From Tetracentron sinense (taxonomy: Eukaryota > Streptophyta > Magnoliopsida > Trochodendrales > Trochodendraceae): 64,000 nt of DNA. Position 1 is the stretch's first letter. Every line of letters begins with the position of its first letter. The stretch covers positions 12,790,416 through 12,854,415 of the forward strand of contig CM026567.1 of NCBI GenBank assembly GCA_015143295.1, read 5' to 3'. A model generated the notes under the pieces. The model was given only the letters and a program-made list of their open reading frames with translations. It did not search any database and had not been told where the DNA came from. The position numbers and the translations under genes are program-made. Positions 33,286 to 45,059 of the stretch are shown here, one piece after another.

Positions 33286-33388
33286 AAACAAAAAATAAAA
33301 TTGAGAAAGTATCACCCCATGTCATCTAATGTAGACAGGTATCTGAGTAAGTTAAAGACATACACTTCTGACAGTGCCAAACAAAATA
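32594..33388. repeat. Tandem duplication (~0.4 kb unit) covering part of a FAB1 exon and the upstream intron
   Basis: The unit from AAACTCTCGTGTAATGGGG at 32594 through GACAGTGCCAAACAAA (about 32974) recurs at about 32972-33388. It carries the 5' part of the exon at 32776 plus intron. In the outer copy the exon part holds a TAG where CCT GAG is read in the inner one, and it has an extra six bases (an additional Asp-Glu or Asp-Asp pair). Both copies carry a TA microsatellite (32851-32870 and 33245-33283). Confidence 0.9.
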
Positions 33389-33399
33389 CAAGGTGAAAG

Positions 33400-35670
33400 A
33401 TATGCAATTCTCAGTACTCCAAAATGTAAAGACATTCAAACAGTTGAAAGGTCTCTTACTAAAAAATTGTTCATGATAGACTGAAAAAAATATTAATACA
33501 TAAATATCAGCTCATAAAAGCAAAATATAAGGAAATTTATCCTATTTTATATATGTATATAAATATTATGTAAGTGGGTATATAACCAACACTCATATAC
33601 AAGAAAGATGAATTGAAGTGCTCTATGAATAATCGTGTGTACATGTGTTCAAGAGCTGTCGAACATATAAATCGTAAGTATGCATGCTCAGAAAGGCTGC
33701 TGTTATACATGTGTATAAACTTATATGTAGACATACCAGACTTATAAACTTATGATATGTTACTTATTCTTCTATTACATTGGTCACTTTCATCGGTTGC
33801 CTTTCGCCTTTTTCAACCAAACAGGTTAACACAAAATTGTTCTTATATTTGTAGGACTGTAAGAATGAAAAGACCGGCGTACATGATGCTCAATGAACAC
33901 AACAACCAATACTATACAATTTTGATCCAGACCATTAATCAGTAGGTCAGATATTGAAGGGAGCATAGGACAAAAATTGGACTGAAGGCCCACTTCTAGC
34001 TTTCAATTCTATAAACTTTTGAGCAACCATAAACCTTATCCAGAACAAATAGATGATGGATCTCAAATCCATAAATATTTTCCACGTACATCTAAGCACG
34101 GAGACACACACAACTCCATTGTTCAACATTTTGCGCTATATTGTCAGTCCGAACCATGAGGAAAGGAGGAGGGTTGCATCAGATTTGCAACCGGTGTTAA
34201 ATTTATGCAAAATCCAATGACATGAATCATGAATTGTATTGTTGTTTCGAGCTAATACTAGGGCACTCCCTAGAAGCGACATGCTGCAACGGTGCCTAGT
34301 TGCAGCAATAATAGGGAATGCTTCTTGCATGGGACTGAATAATACGAGTAAGTAAGCTCATCCGAAAAAGTAAGATTTGTCTTGTCACTTAAAATGTGAG
34401 AACTTTGATTGGTAAAGAGCTGGGAGTTGGTGGATGCAATGCAATGTAGCAAGGCGTTGCGGCAGTTTTGGACCATCATCGCCTAGGAGCCTCTCTATAG
34501 GCAAGCGGAAGTCACCTGGCCCTCTTAACTATAAGCCTATTTACAACTTATTTATACAAAACATCGCTTAAGTAAATAATTTTAAACTTTAACTTTCATT
34601 TATTTAAGATATTTATATGTAAAAACGGTTATACCCCATATTTGAATTTAATAGAAATTATCCTAAATCCAAATTCCTGAACAATAAAAGGTCAACTTTC
34701 TAGTTCATGAACAAAATCCATTTTTTAAGGATTAAGTCTTTTCAACTTGCAAATGCAAAAGTATTTTTCAAATCTTAAAATTTCATTAATTCTATCAAAA
34801 TGTTACTAAAACCCAAAAGCCTAGTAAGAAAATTCCTATACTTTAGTCTTCAAAAATATTTTCACCTACAGTGTCAAAAAGTCAACTTAACAATTCAGCA
34901 GAAAAAAAGACTTACACCACTTGATTTGATGAACATTATCTTGTAATGGTCATTGAGAGGAAGATCGGAGCATTGCAATTAGAAGTATGTTGAAACCTTC
35001 CCAATGATATTTTGGTGTTAGATTTAACTAGAGGCACCATTGTGACAGAAAAACAATCTTGCTGCTGAGATAAACAGGAAATGAAGTGAGCTATTAAATG
35101 TTAATTTGTCTAGACTCTAGATTACTGTCAACCCTAGGAGGTTTGTATTGTTGTGTATATATTCGTCTAGGCAATGCATCACCTAACCAATTCTAATCGC
35201 CTAAGCATTACCTAGACACCTTGACTACATTGATGCAATGAAAAGGAGAATTGATATATTATGCCAACAAAAGAAACTAAGTGGAAATGGGCAAAAGGTT
35301 TGAAGTTGCTGGTTTATGTTATTGTTATATCTGCAACTTTTGTTTGTTCTCCAAGCATAAATGAAGTTTTTAAGATGTGTGTTTTATTCAAAAAGAAGAA
35401 GACTAGGAAAGTAACAGCAGTTCCAACATGTGAGCTTGTTATGCTAATTAAGTGACCACATGTTATGATAAGGAACTTCATTTCTTCTCCTCCTTATACG
35501 AAGTTTTATAGAAAATCTCAAAATCCCAGCAAAAACTGTGATATAGAGATGAATACAGGAAATGAACTCAGAAGATTAACAAGATATCAATGCAACAACA
35601 GATGAAAATTAGCACAGAAATTAATAAATCTAATAAAAAATTAAAACGATTGAGAGAGAGAGAGAGAAAC
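33400..35670. other. No gene seen
   Basis: AT-rich sequence upstream of the FAB1 pseudogene. I looked for the cysteine pattern of the FYVE finger on the minus strand and did not find it. Confidence 0.55.
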
Positions 35671-35807
35671 CGGAAACACAGATTCTAGAAACACCCTTGC
35701 AGAGATTGCTGAGTTGCATTTCAATCTTGTTCAAGAATGCGGTTTGCTTCATCGAAAGGCCTCGTCAGATTTGATTTATACTTCAACAATATATCACAGT
35801 ACGTTTC
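35670..35807 (-). pseudogene. KNOX homeobox gene exon fragment (KNOX2 domain, KNAT2/6-like)
   Basis: On the minus strand, right after an acceptor (TGTTTATCAG), the sequence encodes ETYCDILLKYKSNLTRPFDE and, after a one-base frameshift, FLNKIEMQLSNLCKG. This is the KNOX2 half of the MEINOX domain, closest in wording to class I KNAT2/KNAT6 proteins. The homeobox, ELK and KNOX1 parts were not found nearby. The exact exon edge at 35807 shows the fragment came from genomic DNA with introns. KNOX proteins are meristem transcription factors; this piece cannot encode one. Confidence 0.8.
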
Positions 35808-35837
35808 CTGATAAACAAGAGAGAGTAAAAAGTGGAG

Positions 35838-35886
35838 CATCCAAAAGAAACTAGAGAGAGAGAGAGAGTGAGAGAGAGAGAGAGAG
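35838..35886. repeat. GA microsatellite
   Basis: A run of AG dinucleotides, interrupted by a few other bases. A shorter run lies at 35652-35667. Confidence 0.9.
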
Positions 35887-36599
35887 TAGCTCTTTTACAA
35901 GTAAGGCTTGATTTCGATACCAAACCAGACGATCAAAAATCAAGTGTGGCCATCACTCAAAAACCTGTTTTACAAGTAAAACCACAAATCCTCCAAACCA
36001 AATACCTAAAAACCAGTCCATAGAAAATTGTTAAGAGAAAATGGCAAATGATTGCAAGATCGTTTGCATAAAAAATCATACAAATCGGATACTACAAGTG
36101 GATCGGATATCAAAAACTTCAAACACGTTTCATTTTACGCAGGAAGAACACAGATCTTCCTCCTCGAAACCCCCTATCCAAACAGTAATCAAACAAACAA
36201 AAAAGAAACCCTAGATCAACTCAAACTCAGCAGAAACGAGGAAAAGGGATCTGAGAGAAACAGTGATCGAAAGCGGAGAAGAAGAATGGATTATAAGTAG
36301 AATTGTTGGGGTGAATAAAATACTTTACTCACCGAACCAACCCTTCTTCGTTCCAACATTTTCTTCTTCTTCACCTAACAGTCTCTCTCTATCTCTCTCG
36401 AAATGAAATGATCGAAAGCAGAAAAGAACACAAAAAGGTTTTCAAGCGAGATAGCACCTACTAAGAACAAAGGAGCCTCTCTGGTTTCTCAGAGAACAGA
36501 AAACACAGAGAGAGGGAGATTCAGTTGTAACGGCAGAGCTGACATCGTGTTTATCGGAGCTAGGGCTTCCTTTTCACCTCCCCCGAACATCGTCCTCTC

Positions 36600-36735
36600 G
36601 TTCGTGCAGGGTTAACCCTAGGGTTTCAGGCAGAAATACGCACGCATGAGGATACCTTCTTCCGCTCTATATTAAGGTTTCTAGGGTTCTACCGTTTCTC
36701 TTGGAAGAGAGTGAGAGTTGCAGAGACTTCCAAGC
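36600..36735 (+). promoter_or_regulatory. Ribosomal-protein-type promoter and leader remnant
   Basis: GGGTTAACCCTAGGGTTTC at about 36610 contains an AACCCTA (telo-box type) motif on both strands. CTCTATATTAAGG near 36665 could be a TATA box, and the AGGGTTCTAC and AGTTGCAGAGACTTCCAAG leader leads to an ATG at 36742. Telo-boxes are typical of plant ribosomal protein promoters and fit the adjacent RPL6 fragment. Confidence 0.45.
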
Positions 36736-36778
36736 TCATCAATGGCGCCGCAGGAGAAGAAGCCTAGGGTTAGCACAA
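36711..36778 (+). pseudogene. RPL6-like: RPL6 5' fragment, copy 1 (leader and first 11 codons)
   Basis: The leader is followed by [11 protein letters not shown] and then unrelated sequence (TNQET, stop). It is a direct repeat of the 65 bp at 37201-37265, with about 425 bp between the copies. Confidence 0.75.
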
Positions 36779-37200
36779 ATCAAGAAACATAGAAACTAAG
36801 AATCATCCATTCAATCAACAAATCAAGGAGAGAAAAGCAGAAACCAGAGAACATCAAATCAAAAAAAAAACATTCCTAACAGATTCATCAAATCTTCAGA
36901 AAAATAATTTCATATTTTTTTTCAAAAAAATTTACCTCCAACAAGAGACCGAGACTCGTCCTTATCACCTCCTTCGACCTTCACAGCTCCGATCTCCTCC
37001 GTTCCTCCGGCGATCTTCGCATCAGAGTCCGTACAAGACTCGTCCTTCGCCGGAGCCGGCTCCGGGACCGTATTGTCTTCAGCCTTCTCTCCAGCAATCT
37101 TCGCCGGAGCCGGTTCATATGTTGTTCTCTTTCTTCTCTCTGTAATCGACAGAGAAAGATTACAGAAGAAGAAGATGAAGAAAGGATGAGATACTCGTCG

Positions 37201-37400
37201 TTTGAGAGTTGCAGAGACTTCCAAGCTCATCAATGGCGCCGCAGGAGAAGAAGCCTAGGGTTAGCAGGAACCCGGATTTGATACGCGGTGTGGGAAAATG
37301 CTCGAGATCGAAGAAGTATCACAGGCGAGGCCTCTGGGCCATCAAGGCCAAGAATGGCGGTGTCTTTCCTCGACATTGGCCGGGGAGCCGGCGATGTTGA
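37201..37400 (+). pseudogene. RPL6-like: RPL6 5' fragment, copy 2 (60S ribosomal protein L6 N-terminus)
   Basis: From ATG at 37233 the frame reads [40 protein letters not shown] and NGGVFPRH, the N-terminus of plant ribosomal protein L6. After FPRH (37377) it departs from the family and stops at 37398-37400. L6 is over 200 residues long, so about three quarters are missing. No downstream exon was found. The frame kept is clean, which suggests a fairly recent copy. Confidence 0.88.
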
Positions 37401-38890
37401 TAGTCTTTCGACGGCCATCGCGTGAAGGAGAGGGAGAGAGTAGAGACACGGAGATTGTATCTGTCAAATAGAGAGAATGAAAGACGGTAAAGTAAGGGAA
37501 GGGAGCGGAGGTACAGATTTACTATAAACGGCCCCCAACGGTCGACTTATTTGTAATATGAAGGGTTTGGAGGGATCAGGTGGTTGTGATTTATTGGTGG
37601 GTTCATCTACAATTTTTTGTCTTCTTTCTGAGTGACACTTCCATACCCTTACCCTATGTTTGATTGGCGAGAAAATAAGTAAAAACATGGAAAAGAAAAG
37701 AAAATGAGACAAAACTCAACTAAAAATTGTATTAGAAATTCAAAATTTTCTTTTCCTTTCCATATTTTCACCTATTTTCTCAACAACCAAACATAGCCTT
37801 AGGGTACCAAAAGGTTAAGTACCTAAGAATCGTGGCCGTTCATCTGGCCACGATTTCTCCTTTTGACTGGCAGTAGCCGGTCTCAACTCTCACCCCAGAA
37901 ATTTGGCGGGAGAGAAGCACTTCCATAGCTCTACTCAACCCCCTGCTCTCTCTCTCTCTGTTCTCTCTTCTCTGTATCTCCATATCTTCTCTCGTTCTCA
38001 TCTTCATCTTCCTTCCTTCGTCCTAATCTGCAGCAGCCATAAAGAGTTCTTCAAATCCGTCATAAAGAGTTCTTCAGACGCCCAAGCACTGATCCCTCTC
38101 GACAGTTTCAACGAATTTAATTTTAATTTCTTCAAATCAGAGACCCCCATTTGGTATGTTTACAAATTTCATCTCAATCATTGTTTCTAAGTATTGTTAA
38201 AAGATATAAATTTTTTCCTTAGCTCAATCAATTCTTATGCTGAGTTTCTGTAATTTTTTTGGCAAAAGATCTATTATTTGAATGTTTTAATGAGTTGAGA
38301 ATCTGCAACAACCATTATGTCCCATGAACTGATCCTTCTCCACGATTTCAACGCCTTTCATACCAATTTCTTGTGATAAACCATTTGGTATGTCTGCAAA
38401 TTTCATTTCTGGTAGCTCCGTTCTTATTTGTTTCTACTGCAATAAAATTTCATCTCTAGGTATTGTGGAAAATAAATGATTTTTTTCCTTAGCTCAATCC
38501 TTGTTTCTTGTTTGGTATTTCATTGTTAGAGTAACACTTCCATACCCTTATTATGCTTATATTTTTGTAATTTTGGGTCATAAGATCTATTTTTTCAAAT
38601 GTTTTTTTGACATATCTTGGATCTATTAGGGTTTTATTATGAAATTCTACGTGGGTATGTTGCTTTTCTCCCCTCTCAGGCCCTTCACTGCTCCTCTAAG
38701 ATGGGCTAAGTCATAAGCTAGCCAACTCTATTCTTGCAAACTAAACCAGTTGCGATTCTCAGATTTCCTATTAGCTAGGGCTCACACTGAACTCATTAAT
38801 TTGGCATTACAATAATTTGGGTGTTTTTCTTGAAGAAACATTAGATACCCTAAGTGTATTGATAAATAAATGCTAGGTGTTTTCTTGAGT
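37401..38890. other. No gene seen
   Basis: Pyrimidine-rich stretches (CTCTCTCTCT near 37950) open a frame at 37903-38190, but it has no recognisable content. Two weakly similar blocks (ACTGATCC, CATTTGGTATGT) near 38088-38180 and 38326-38420 may be an old duplication. Confidence 0.5.
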
Positions 38891-38897
38891 TGAAAAA

Positions 38898-39165
38898 AAT
38901 CCTAGCAGAAGCCATCCGGGCTGGTGTTCAATTGGCAATATCCCACCATTGGCCACAGCCACAGGTGGTAGTGGAATCTCACTCTAAGGCAATCATATAC
39001 TTCTTGAATGCGGAGATCGATGATAGTGAAGGTTGAATTTCTTCCTATTGTTGTGGATATCAACTTTCTGCGGCAAAGCAGTATCACTGTAATCTTTAAG
39101 TTTATCCCTAGATCAGCTAATTGAAGTGCTCATGACCTTGACCAAAAGACACTGAACATCAGTAT
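38898..39165 (+). pseudogene. RNase H-like fragment of a retroelement
   Basis: Plus-strand frames read ILAEAIRAGVQLAISHHWPQ, VVVESHSKAIIYFLNAEIDD and, after stops and a frame change, VVDINFLRQSSITVIFKFIP and RSAN followed by SAHDL. This is the plant RNase H-like (RVT_3) pattern of E/AEAxAxxxGLxLA, VVESDS, FIPRSAN and AHDLA. It is isolated and broken. Confidence 0.65.
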
Positions 39166-40306
39166 CCGTCGACATTCATCTCCAAGGGACCTTCCCCAAG
39201 TGCGAACAGGGCCGAGTTATTCATTTGTACATAACTCGTAATTGTCAAAGAAGTTATCTACTTACAAAATAAATAAATAAAAATGAAGGAATGCTAACCT
39301 CAATCCATGTTTTCATACTTTCAACTTCTTGGGTTATATAATTAAAAGGGTGAGTATGTAAATGCAATCGGGGATAACATTCCTCTTGTAACTATTATAT
39401 AAATCCTAGTCTAGCATTATTGAGATTGTGACGAACACAAGTGTCCCCTTAGATTGTACTAATGTTTGTTAAGAGTTTTACTTGAAAATAACTCAATTGC
39501 CTGTGTTCACATGATATATTGAAATAATGATTGATATTACCTTTAATCTATGCATGATAAAATGAGAGAGCTGACCCTTCAACTTCAATCAGTTGCTCCA
39601 TAGAACTAAAACGAAGGCAAAGTTTCGCTTTGTCGCTCCATTGATCTGGATTCCACTCCCGAGAGGGTGTGAGTGTTGTCATCTCAGTAAGCTCAAGAAT
39701 TTTCAGAGTAGATACAATTAGACTGTGGCTGTGACTGACCCTTTATTCTTCTTACGAGATTATGAAAGGGTAGCGAAATGATATCAAAGTATCCTTTGAA
39801 GCTAACACATTATACGAACCAGAAACAAAATAGGTCCAACACAATTGAGCTCACTTGAAAGATAATAAAAATAGGAAAGCATTACTTGCCCCATGGGTAC
39901 TATTTGCTAGGCACCACCCCATTGATCAGGGTTGCGGGCTAACTACGTATCTATGACAAAAATGAAAAGTCTTCTCTCTTGTTGAGTATTCCTCAATAAT
40001 TTCTCGTGGAACCCACGGGAATTAGCCACATACCCACTTTAATGCTTACTCCTTCCATCTGTGTTGTAACAAACTTGTTTGTAGCAATATATGTTCATAT
40101 GTTTGTAGCAAAATTGGTATTTTAGGTCTTCTCTCATTTTACCTAAGACTGTCATGCGATAAGTAGATCTTGCACCCGTTTATTTTGGAATAATTGAAGA
40201 TAAACATATCATTTTATAGCTCTTGTGCACATTATTTATTTTAAATGCACTCTTATCTTTATATGCTCTCTGATTTGTTACTCGTAATGGTGGAAGGTTA
40301 GCTAAA
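39166..40306. other. No gene seen; upstream region of the Ulp1-like gene
   Basis: AT-rich. The sequence just before 40307 may contain an earlier exon or a leader of the Ulp1-like gene, but no TATA box or start could be chosen with confidence. Confidence 0.5.
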
Positions 40307-43300
40307 ATGCTATACATGTGTTCACCGTCTGCATTTTACAAAGTCGCGAAAGAATTTTCTATTGAACAAAAAGATGCTATTTCCAGCATTGGCCTAGGTT
40401 CTTTGTTGCATATACATGGGAAGATACATTTGCGACGCCATATTATCGACTTCGTTGTGGAGCACTACTCTCCGAATAGTGGTGCAGTCATGGTGGACAA
40501 TACTTTAGTACCCATATCTCTTACAAACATGGTATTGTGTTTCGGGTTGCCGGTGGTTGGATCTCGAATCGTTTTGGAGGGAAACGATGATTCAATCAGA
40601 GAGCTACGTGACCTTTACGAAGTTAAAGGTGGATATATTTACAAGGGGACATTGGAAAAGATGCTGAAAGCAGGGGATAGCGGTGAGACCTTTCAAAGGA
40701 CCTTCATCCTCTTTGCACTATGCACGTTGTTTGTCCCTCATGCCAAACAATATGTGTCAGAGAAGTATTTGTATGCCTTGGTTGAAATGAAAACCGTAAA
40801 AAAGATTGCATGGGGCGAATTTTCATACTCGACACTTGTAGAGGCTATTTGTAGAGTGAAGCACGGAAAAGTGGCAAATGTTGGGGGGTTTGTTGTGTTT
40901 TTATAGGTACGCTTTGTTCCAATTTTTAAACATTGTAATATTGATTCATAAGCATTAAATCCTGATATCCTTTTCTATTAACTAGTATTGGTACATGGAG
41001 CATGTGGGGCCAATACAAGAGGGTGAGAAGAAGTTGTTAAGACAACAAATCCCACGGTTCTTAAGTTGGACAGAAGAAATGTTCAATTTAAGGGAAAAGT
41101 ACCTCATGGAACCTAAAGAGCTGGTGTTATACCTTCATCCTACTGTTAAAGAAAAACAATTGAGGGAAGTGAAGCGATTATTGAAAAGACTTCCTAAGGA
41201 TGGGGCTGAGAATTCGGTTAAGGAGGTGATTCTCGTCACATTAGTATTGCTGTTATCATCATTAATTGTATGTGTGATTTGAATTTGAAATGTTATTGCA
41301 GATCGTCCCTTGTCATGTGTCTACAAATGTGGACGAAAAAACCCTTGGGGATGAGCACCCATTGTTGGTGTCTTCTGAAGGGTTGCCTAATTTAGCTTCC
41401 GGAGTTAGAGATGAGCATTTGCATGTATGCACCTCACCTCCATTTTAGTTGATGCACCTTACTAAACTTCAAGAATCTTAATTGATGTCTTATGGAACTA
41501 TAACTAATTTGATAATTTTTCACTTGGGATTAGCATAATGATATGACAGAACTCTTATCAAAAGCGTTGGAGCAAATCTCAGACTTGCAACGCATTGTTG
41601 GTGAGCAAGCAGCTTGGCGTGTTGAAGTAGAGAAAGAACTTACACGGAGGGAGCTGCACGATACCCAAATGTCATTTGTTATTGAGGATCTTCGCCAGAA
41701 GATTGCTACACAAGACACTATTATTGAGACCCTCCGAGAGCAGCTAGCTAAGAAAGAAAACTCAACTCAAAATGAGTTCAACAAAAGATCTCTACAGGAC
41801 TCGATATATGTTTCTGAAAGTCCTGTGAAACGAAGTATGTAAATGTATAGTTTATTTTATTTTTATATTCATGTGCTAAAATCCAATTTTGAGTACTAAG
41901 ATTTGTTGCGTGTTCCTGTTAGGTGCCGTCCATCCTTTGATATCTGACTCAAAGGAGATGAACAAGTTAGGTAGCACAGTGGCAAAACGAGTTGCAATTA
42001 ATAGTCGGGTTAAGAGTAGACCCCATAAAACAGAGTGTTATAAATCATATGCGGAGGAGTTACCGACCCATCAGAGGATGAAGCTGTGAAAGGTGATTTC
42101 TACCCTTGCTCGAGACCCAACACGGCCTTCCCTTTTTCCGAGCTTGACTGCTTCTCAAAAAGCTGCAGTTGATGATGCTCAACGTTGTGATGATATTCGT
42201 AGTATGAGGTAAGCTACTAATTTGATTATTGTCTTAAACCATTATACACGTATGGATATAATCTATTGATTATTGTCTTAAAAAATACAGTGATATCGTG
42301 GTATGCATAGACGAGGCATTTGTCTACAGAGCTGCTTTTAAGACATTTGAGCCTGGTGGCCTGTTGGATGATATGGTGAGTCTATCAACAATGCATGTTA
42401 AATAATTATAACTCTTGTCGTAACATAAGACGAAAATTATAACCCATTATCTTTATTTTGTAGGTTATTGATGCATATATGCGCATACTTGACAACCAAC
42501 AGCATGAATGGGGACCTCCACATCAGAAGAGAACCTATTATGGGTCCTCCCATCTACACCAATTCATGAGAAAATGTGTGATGGAGCGGAAGTTTTCTTC
42601 TGGGATCCCTGTTCACACAAACTCCGCTGGCTTTGACATCTATGAGAGTGATAGGGTACACCTTATTTTTCTTCGCATGTTTAACAAATTTACAACTTAT
42701 TTTACATTAAAAATGGAATCAATTGTAATATTTCTGCATTCGTATTTTATAGGTCTTTATACCCGTAAATCGGAGTGGGGTCCATTGGTATTTGGTAGAG
42801 GTTGACCTCCTTCGTAGGAAGGTTACAATACTTGATTCAATGAGACCACGCCGGACTGAAAAAATTACACTAGAAATACGCACACTTGTAAGTAAAAAAA
42901 ATAAACATATAATTTTATTCAGTGATGTTATATAACCTTCATCATTCATTGATTTTTCAGTTGGCGGGATTAGAATATGTATTTGAAGGGAAACAATTGG
43001 AAGGTGGCCATTCTTATAATTTTAGAGATTGGGATTGTGAATACGAGAAGAGCGTACCACAACAACAAAACTCGTGATAAATCCCCTCAATGAGTCTTTT
43101 TATATCTAAGTATTTGTTTAAATCATTTTGGGGTCATCGTTATAATGTTGACATTTTACAGTACGGATTGCGGGATATTTATGATCGGCTACATCGAGTA
43201 CTGGAATAGACAGCCTAACAGTATCTCATTCAGTGAAGTATGACTTCATGTTTAACGGGTGTTACATACACGCTGATTTTTCTGTTATTAATTAATGATA

Positions 43301-43477
43301 AATTTGTATTCGCAAGCAGAGAGATATTGAAGCCTACAGGGATAAGATAGCTGTGTCTCTATTGCTATCTCCACTAAATCAAGTAAGAATGTTGTTATTT
43401 ATTGAGGATCATCTATGAGATTTACTTGCTATATCCACCAAACATGTTTGGTGTTTTTGTAGGAATGTCCACGATAG
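40307..43477 (+). pseudogene. Ulp1-like (C48) cysteine protease gene of transposon type, 12 exons, two in-frame stops
   Basis: Exons inferred from GT-AG borders and frame: 40307-40906, 40986-41225, 41302-41424, 41534-41834, 41923-42208, 42291-42375, 42464-42655, 42753-42887, 42961-43073, 43162-43237, 43320-43382 and 43463-43477. All eleven introns join in phase, giving 743 codons. The N-terminal half (FSIEQKDAISSIGLGSLLHI, MVLCFGLPVVG) is the domain found before Ulp1 protease domains in plant transposon-borne genes. Exon 4 is a coiled coil. The C-terminal half has the C48 residues: His in GVHWYLVEVD, Asp in VTILDSM, Gln in VPQQQNS and Cys in TDCGIFMIGYIEYW. C48 enzymes process or remove SUMO. 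TAG at 40904-40906 and TGA at 42087-42089 lie in frame, where CAG and CGA would fit. Such genes are carried by Kaonashi-type Mutator-like elements. Confidence 0.8.
42753..43237 (+). other. Catalytic part of the Ulp1-like gene
   Basis: The three exons here hold His (exon 8), Asp (exon 8), Gln (exon 9) and the nucleophilic Cys (exon 10). All four catalytic positions are preserved despite the two upstream stops, so the protease core is intact at the residue level. Confidence 0.8.
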
Positions 43478-44489
43478 GGGTACCATTGTTGTTGGTGATA
43501 TTTTTTCCTTTCATTCACCTCACTTCAACTTCAAGGTGAGAGCAGCCGTTGAATATTGTTGGTTGGAAATAGGAGTGTCCTAGTTTTGTATATACCAAGC
43601 ATGAGGAGTGAGCCATTATTGCATGCATGTAGATTAGAGGAATTGTCTTTGACATTAAGGTGATGACGGATGGGAATTGTTTGTTGGATTGTGATACTAT
43701 TCGAAATTGTAGATTTGTCATCCTTGGGTTATCATACTAATTCAAATAATAGATTTTTCATCTTTGGGTTGTGATACTATTTTAAATTGCTTGTTGCATC
43801 ACTTATTTGCAAACAATATCAAAATGCTTATTCATATTGGTGTGTTTGAATTGTGACTCAGAAAGAAGAAGACTCGTCATCCAGGTGTTTTGCTTGGAAT
43901 GATGGTTCGGGAGCAAAGGTGCAATGGAGGAAAACATAAGTAGCATGGAGAGAGAATGGGCATTGTAATGGTAGATAGGGGTGACATGTTGTATAAAATT
44001 TTTGGGGAAAGGCTTTGTAACGGTGTCAGCCCTTATAAAATTTGAATTGTTCAAGGATTCAATAGAGTTGTCTTGTATATGATTTTTATAGTTGACATTT
44101 ATATGAAATTTTCTATTTTGCAAGTGCCAGTCCCAACCAAATGTTCATAATTATATAATTATATCATGCAATCTTATTAAAGTCACAAAGAATGACATTG
44201 TAAGCATGCGCCAATGTTCCTTGGGGGGTATCTTGAAAGGAAAAACATATCACTAGCTGAATCTGGGAAAATTAGTAATTCTGTGTATTCTCGCTTGTGC
44301 AGGTATAAATCACGCTCGAACAGATGGGATATAACTTCGCAACTGGTATTTGAGTCACAACAAAACCATGCTCGCTCAAGCGACCATAAATCTTGCTCGA
44401 GAGAAAAATGACACAAAAATACGACATGATGTATGAGTAAAAACCGATTTAAACTCGCTCGATCGAGTATCAAGAAAAATTGGATTTTG
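43478..44489. other. No gene seen; 3' flank of the Ulp1-like gene
   Basis: AT-rich to about 44180. Then GCTCGA-type motifs recur (ATCACGCTCGAACAG, GCTCGCTCAAGCGA, CTTGCTCGAGAG, CTCGCTCGATCGAG) at 44300-44470, leading into the inverted 172-bp repeats. Confidence 0.6.
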
Positions 44490-45012
44490 GACTCCTAGGT
44501 GCAACTTCGGTGTATTTTGGAAGGCCGAATAGGCTAGTTATAGTTACACCTTAGTTGCACCGTCTTCAACAGAATTGCACCCAAGGTTTTTTTCACTCAT
44601 TTGATGCATTTAAGCCTTTAATAAAAAAAAATAGGGTCATCTTTATGGGAAATCTGAATTTGGAGTCTAAGGAGCAACTTGGGTGTGTTTACGAGGGCTT
44701 AGGGACCGAATGGAGTTGCATGTCAACTTGGGTGTGTTTACGAGGCCTTAGGGTTAGTTCGAGTTGCACCTCAGTTGCACCCACCTCAATGGAGTTGCAC
44801 CCAAGGTTTTTTTCGCTCATTTGGATGCATTTAAGCCTTTCATAAAAAAAATGGGGTCATCTTTAAGGAAAATCCAAGTTTGGACCCTTAATGTCAACTT
44901 GGGTGTGTTTACGAGGCCTTAGGGCTAGTTCGAGTTGCACCTCAGTTGCACTCTCCTCGATGGAGTTGCACCCAAGGTTTTTTTCACTCATTTGGATGCA
45001 TTTGCCCAAATT
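44490..45012 (-). repeat. 172-bp repeat, three copies, inverted relative to the 51.7-55 kb array
   Basis: Three units on the minus strand (CACCCAAGG marks near 44578, 44800 and 44970) match the complement of the repeat at 51740-54950. Shared blocks are GAGTTGCACCTCAGTTGCAC, GTGTTTACGAGGCCTTAGGG and GGGGTCATCTTTAAGGAAA. Confidence 0.9.
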
Positions 45013-45059
45013 CGAGTCCCACCCTCCAGTTTTAATATTCAAAAAAATAAATAAATTTC

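Noticed and set aside
37903..38190. Serine-rich plus-strand frame of 95 codons
   Set aside because: It starts in a CT-rich tract and shows no recognisable motif or splice context.
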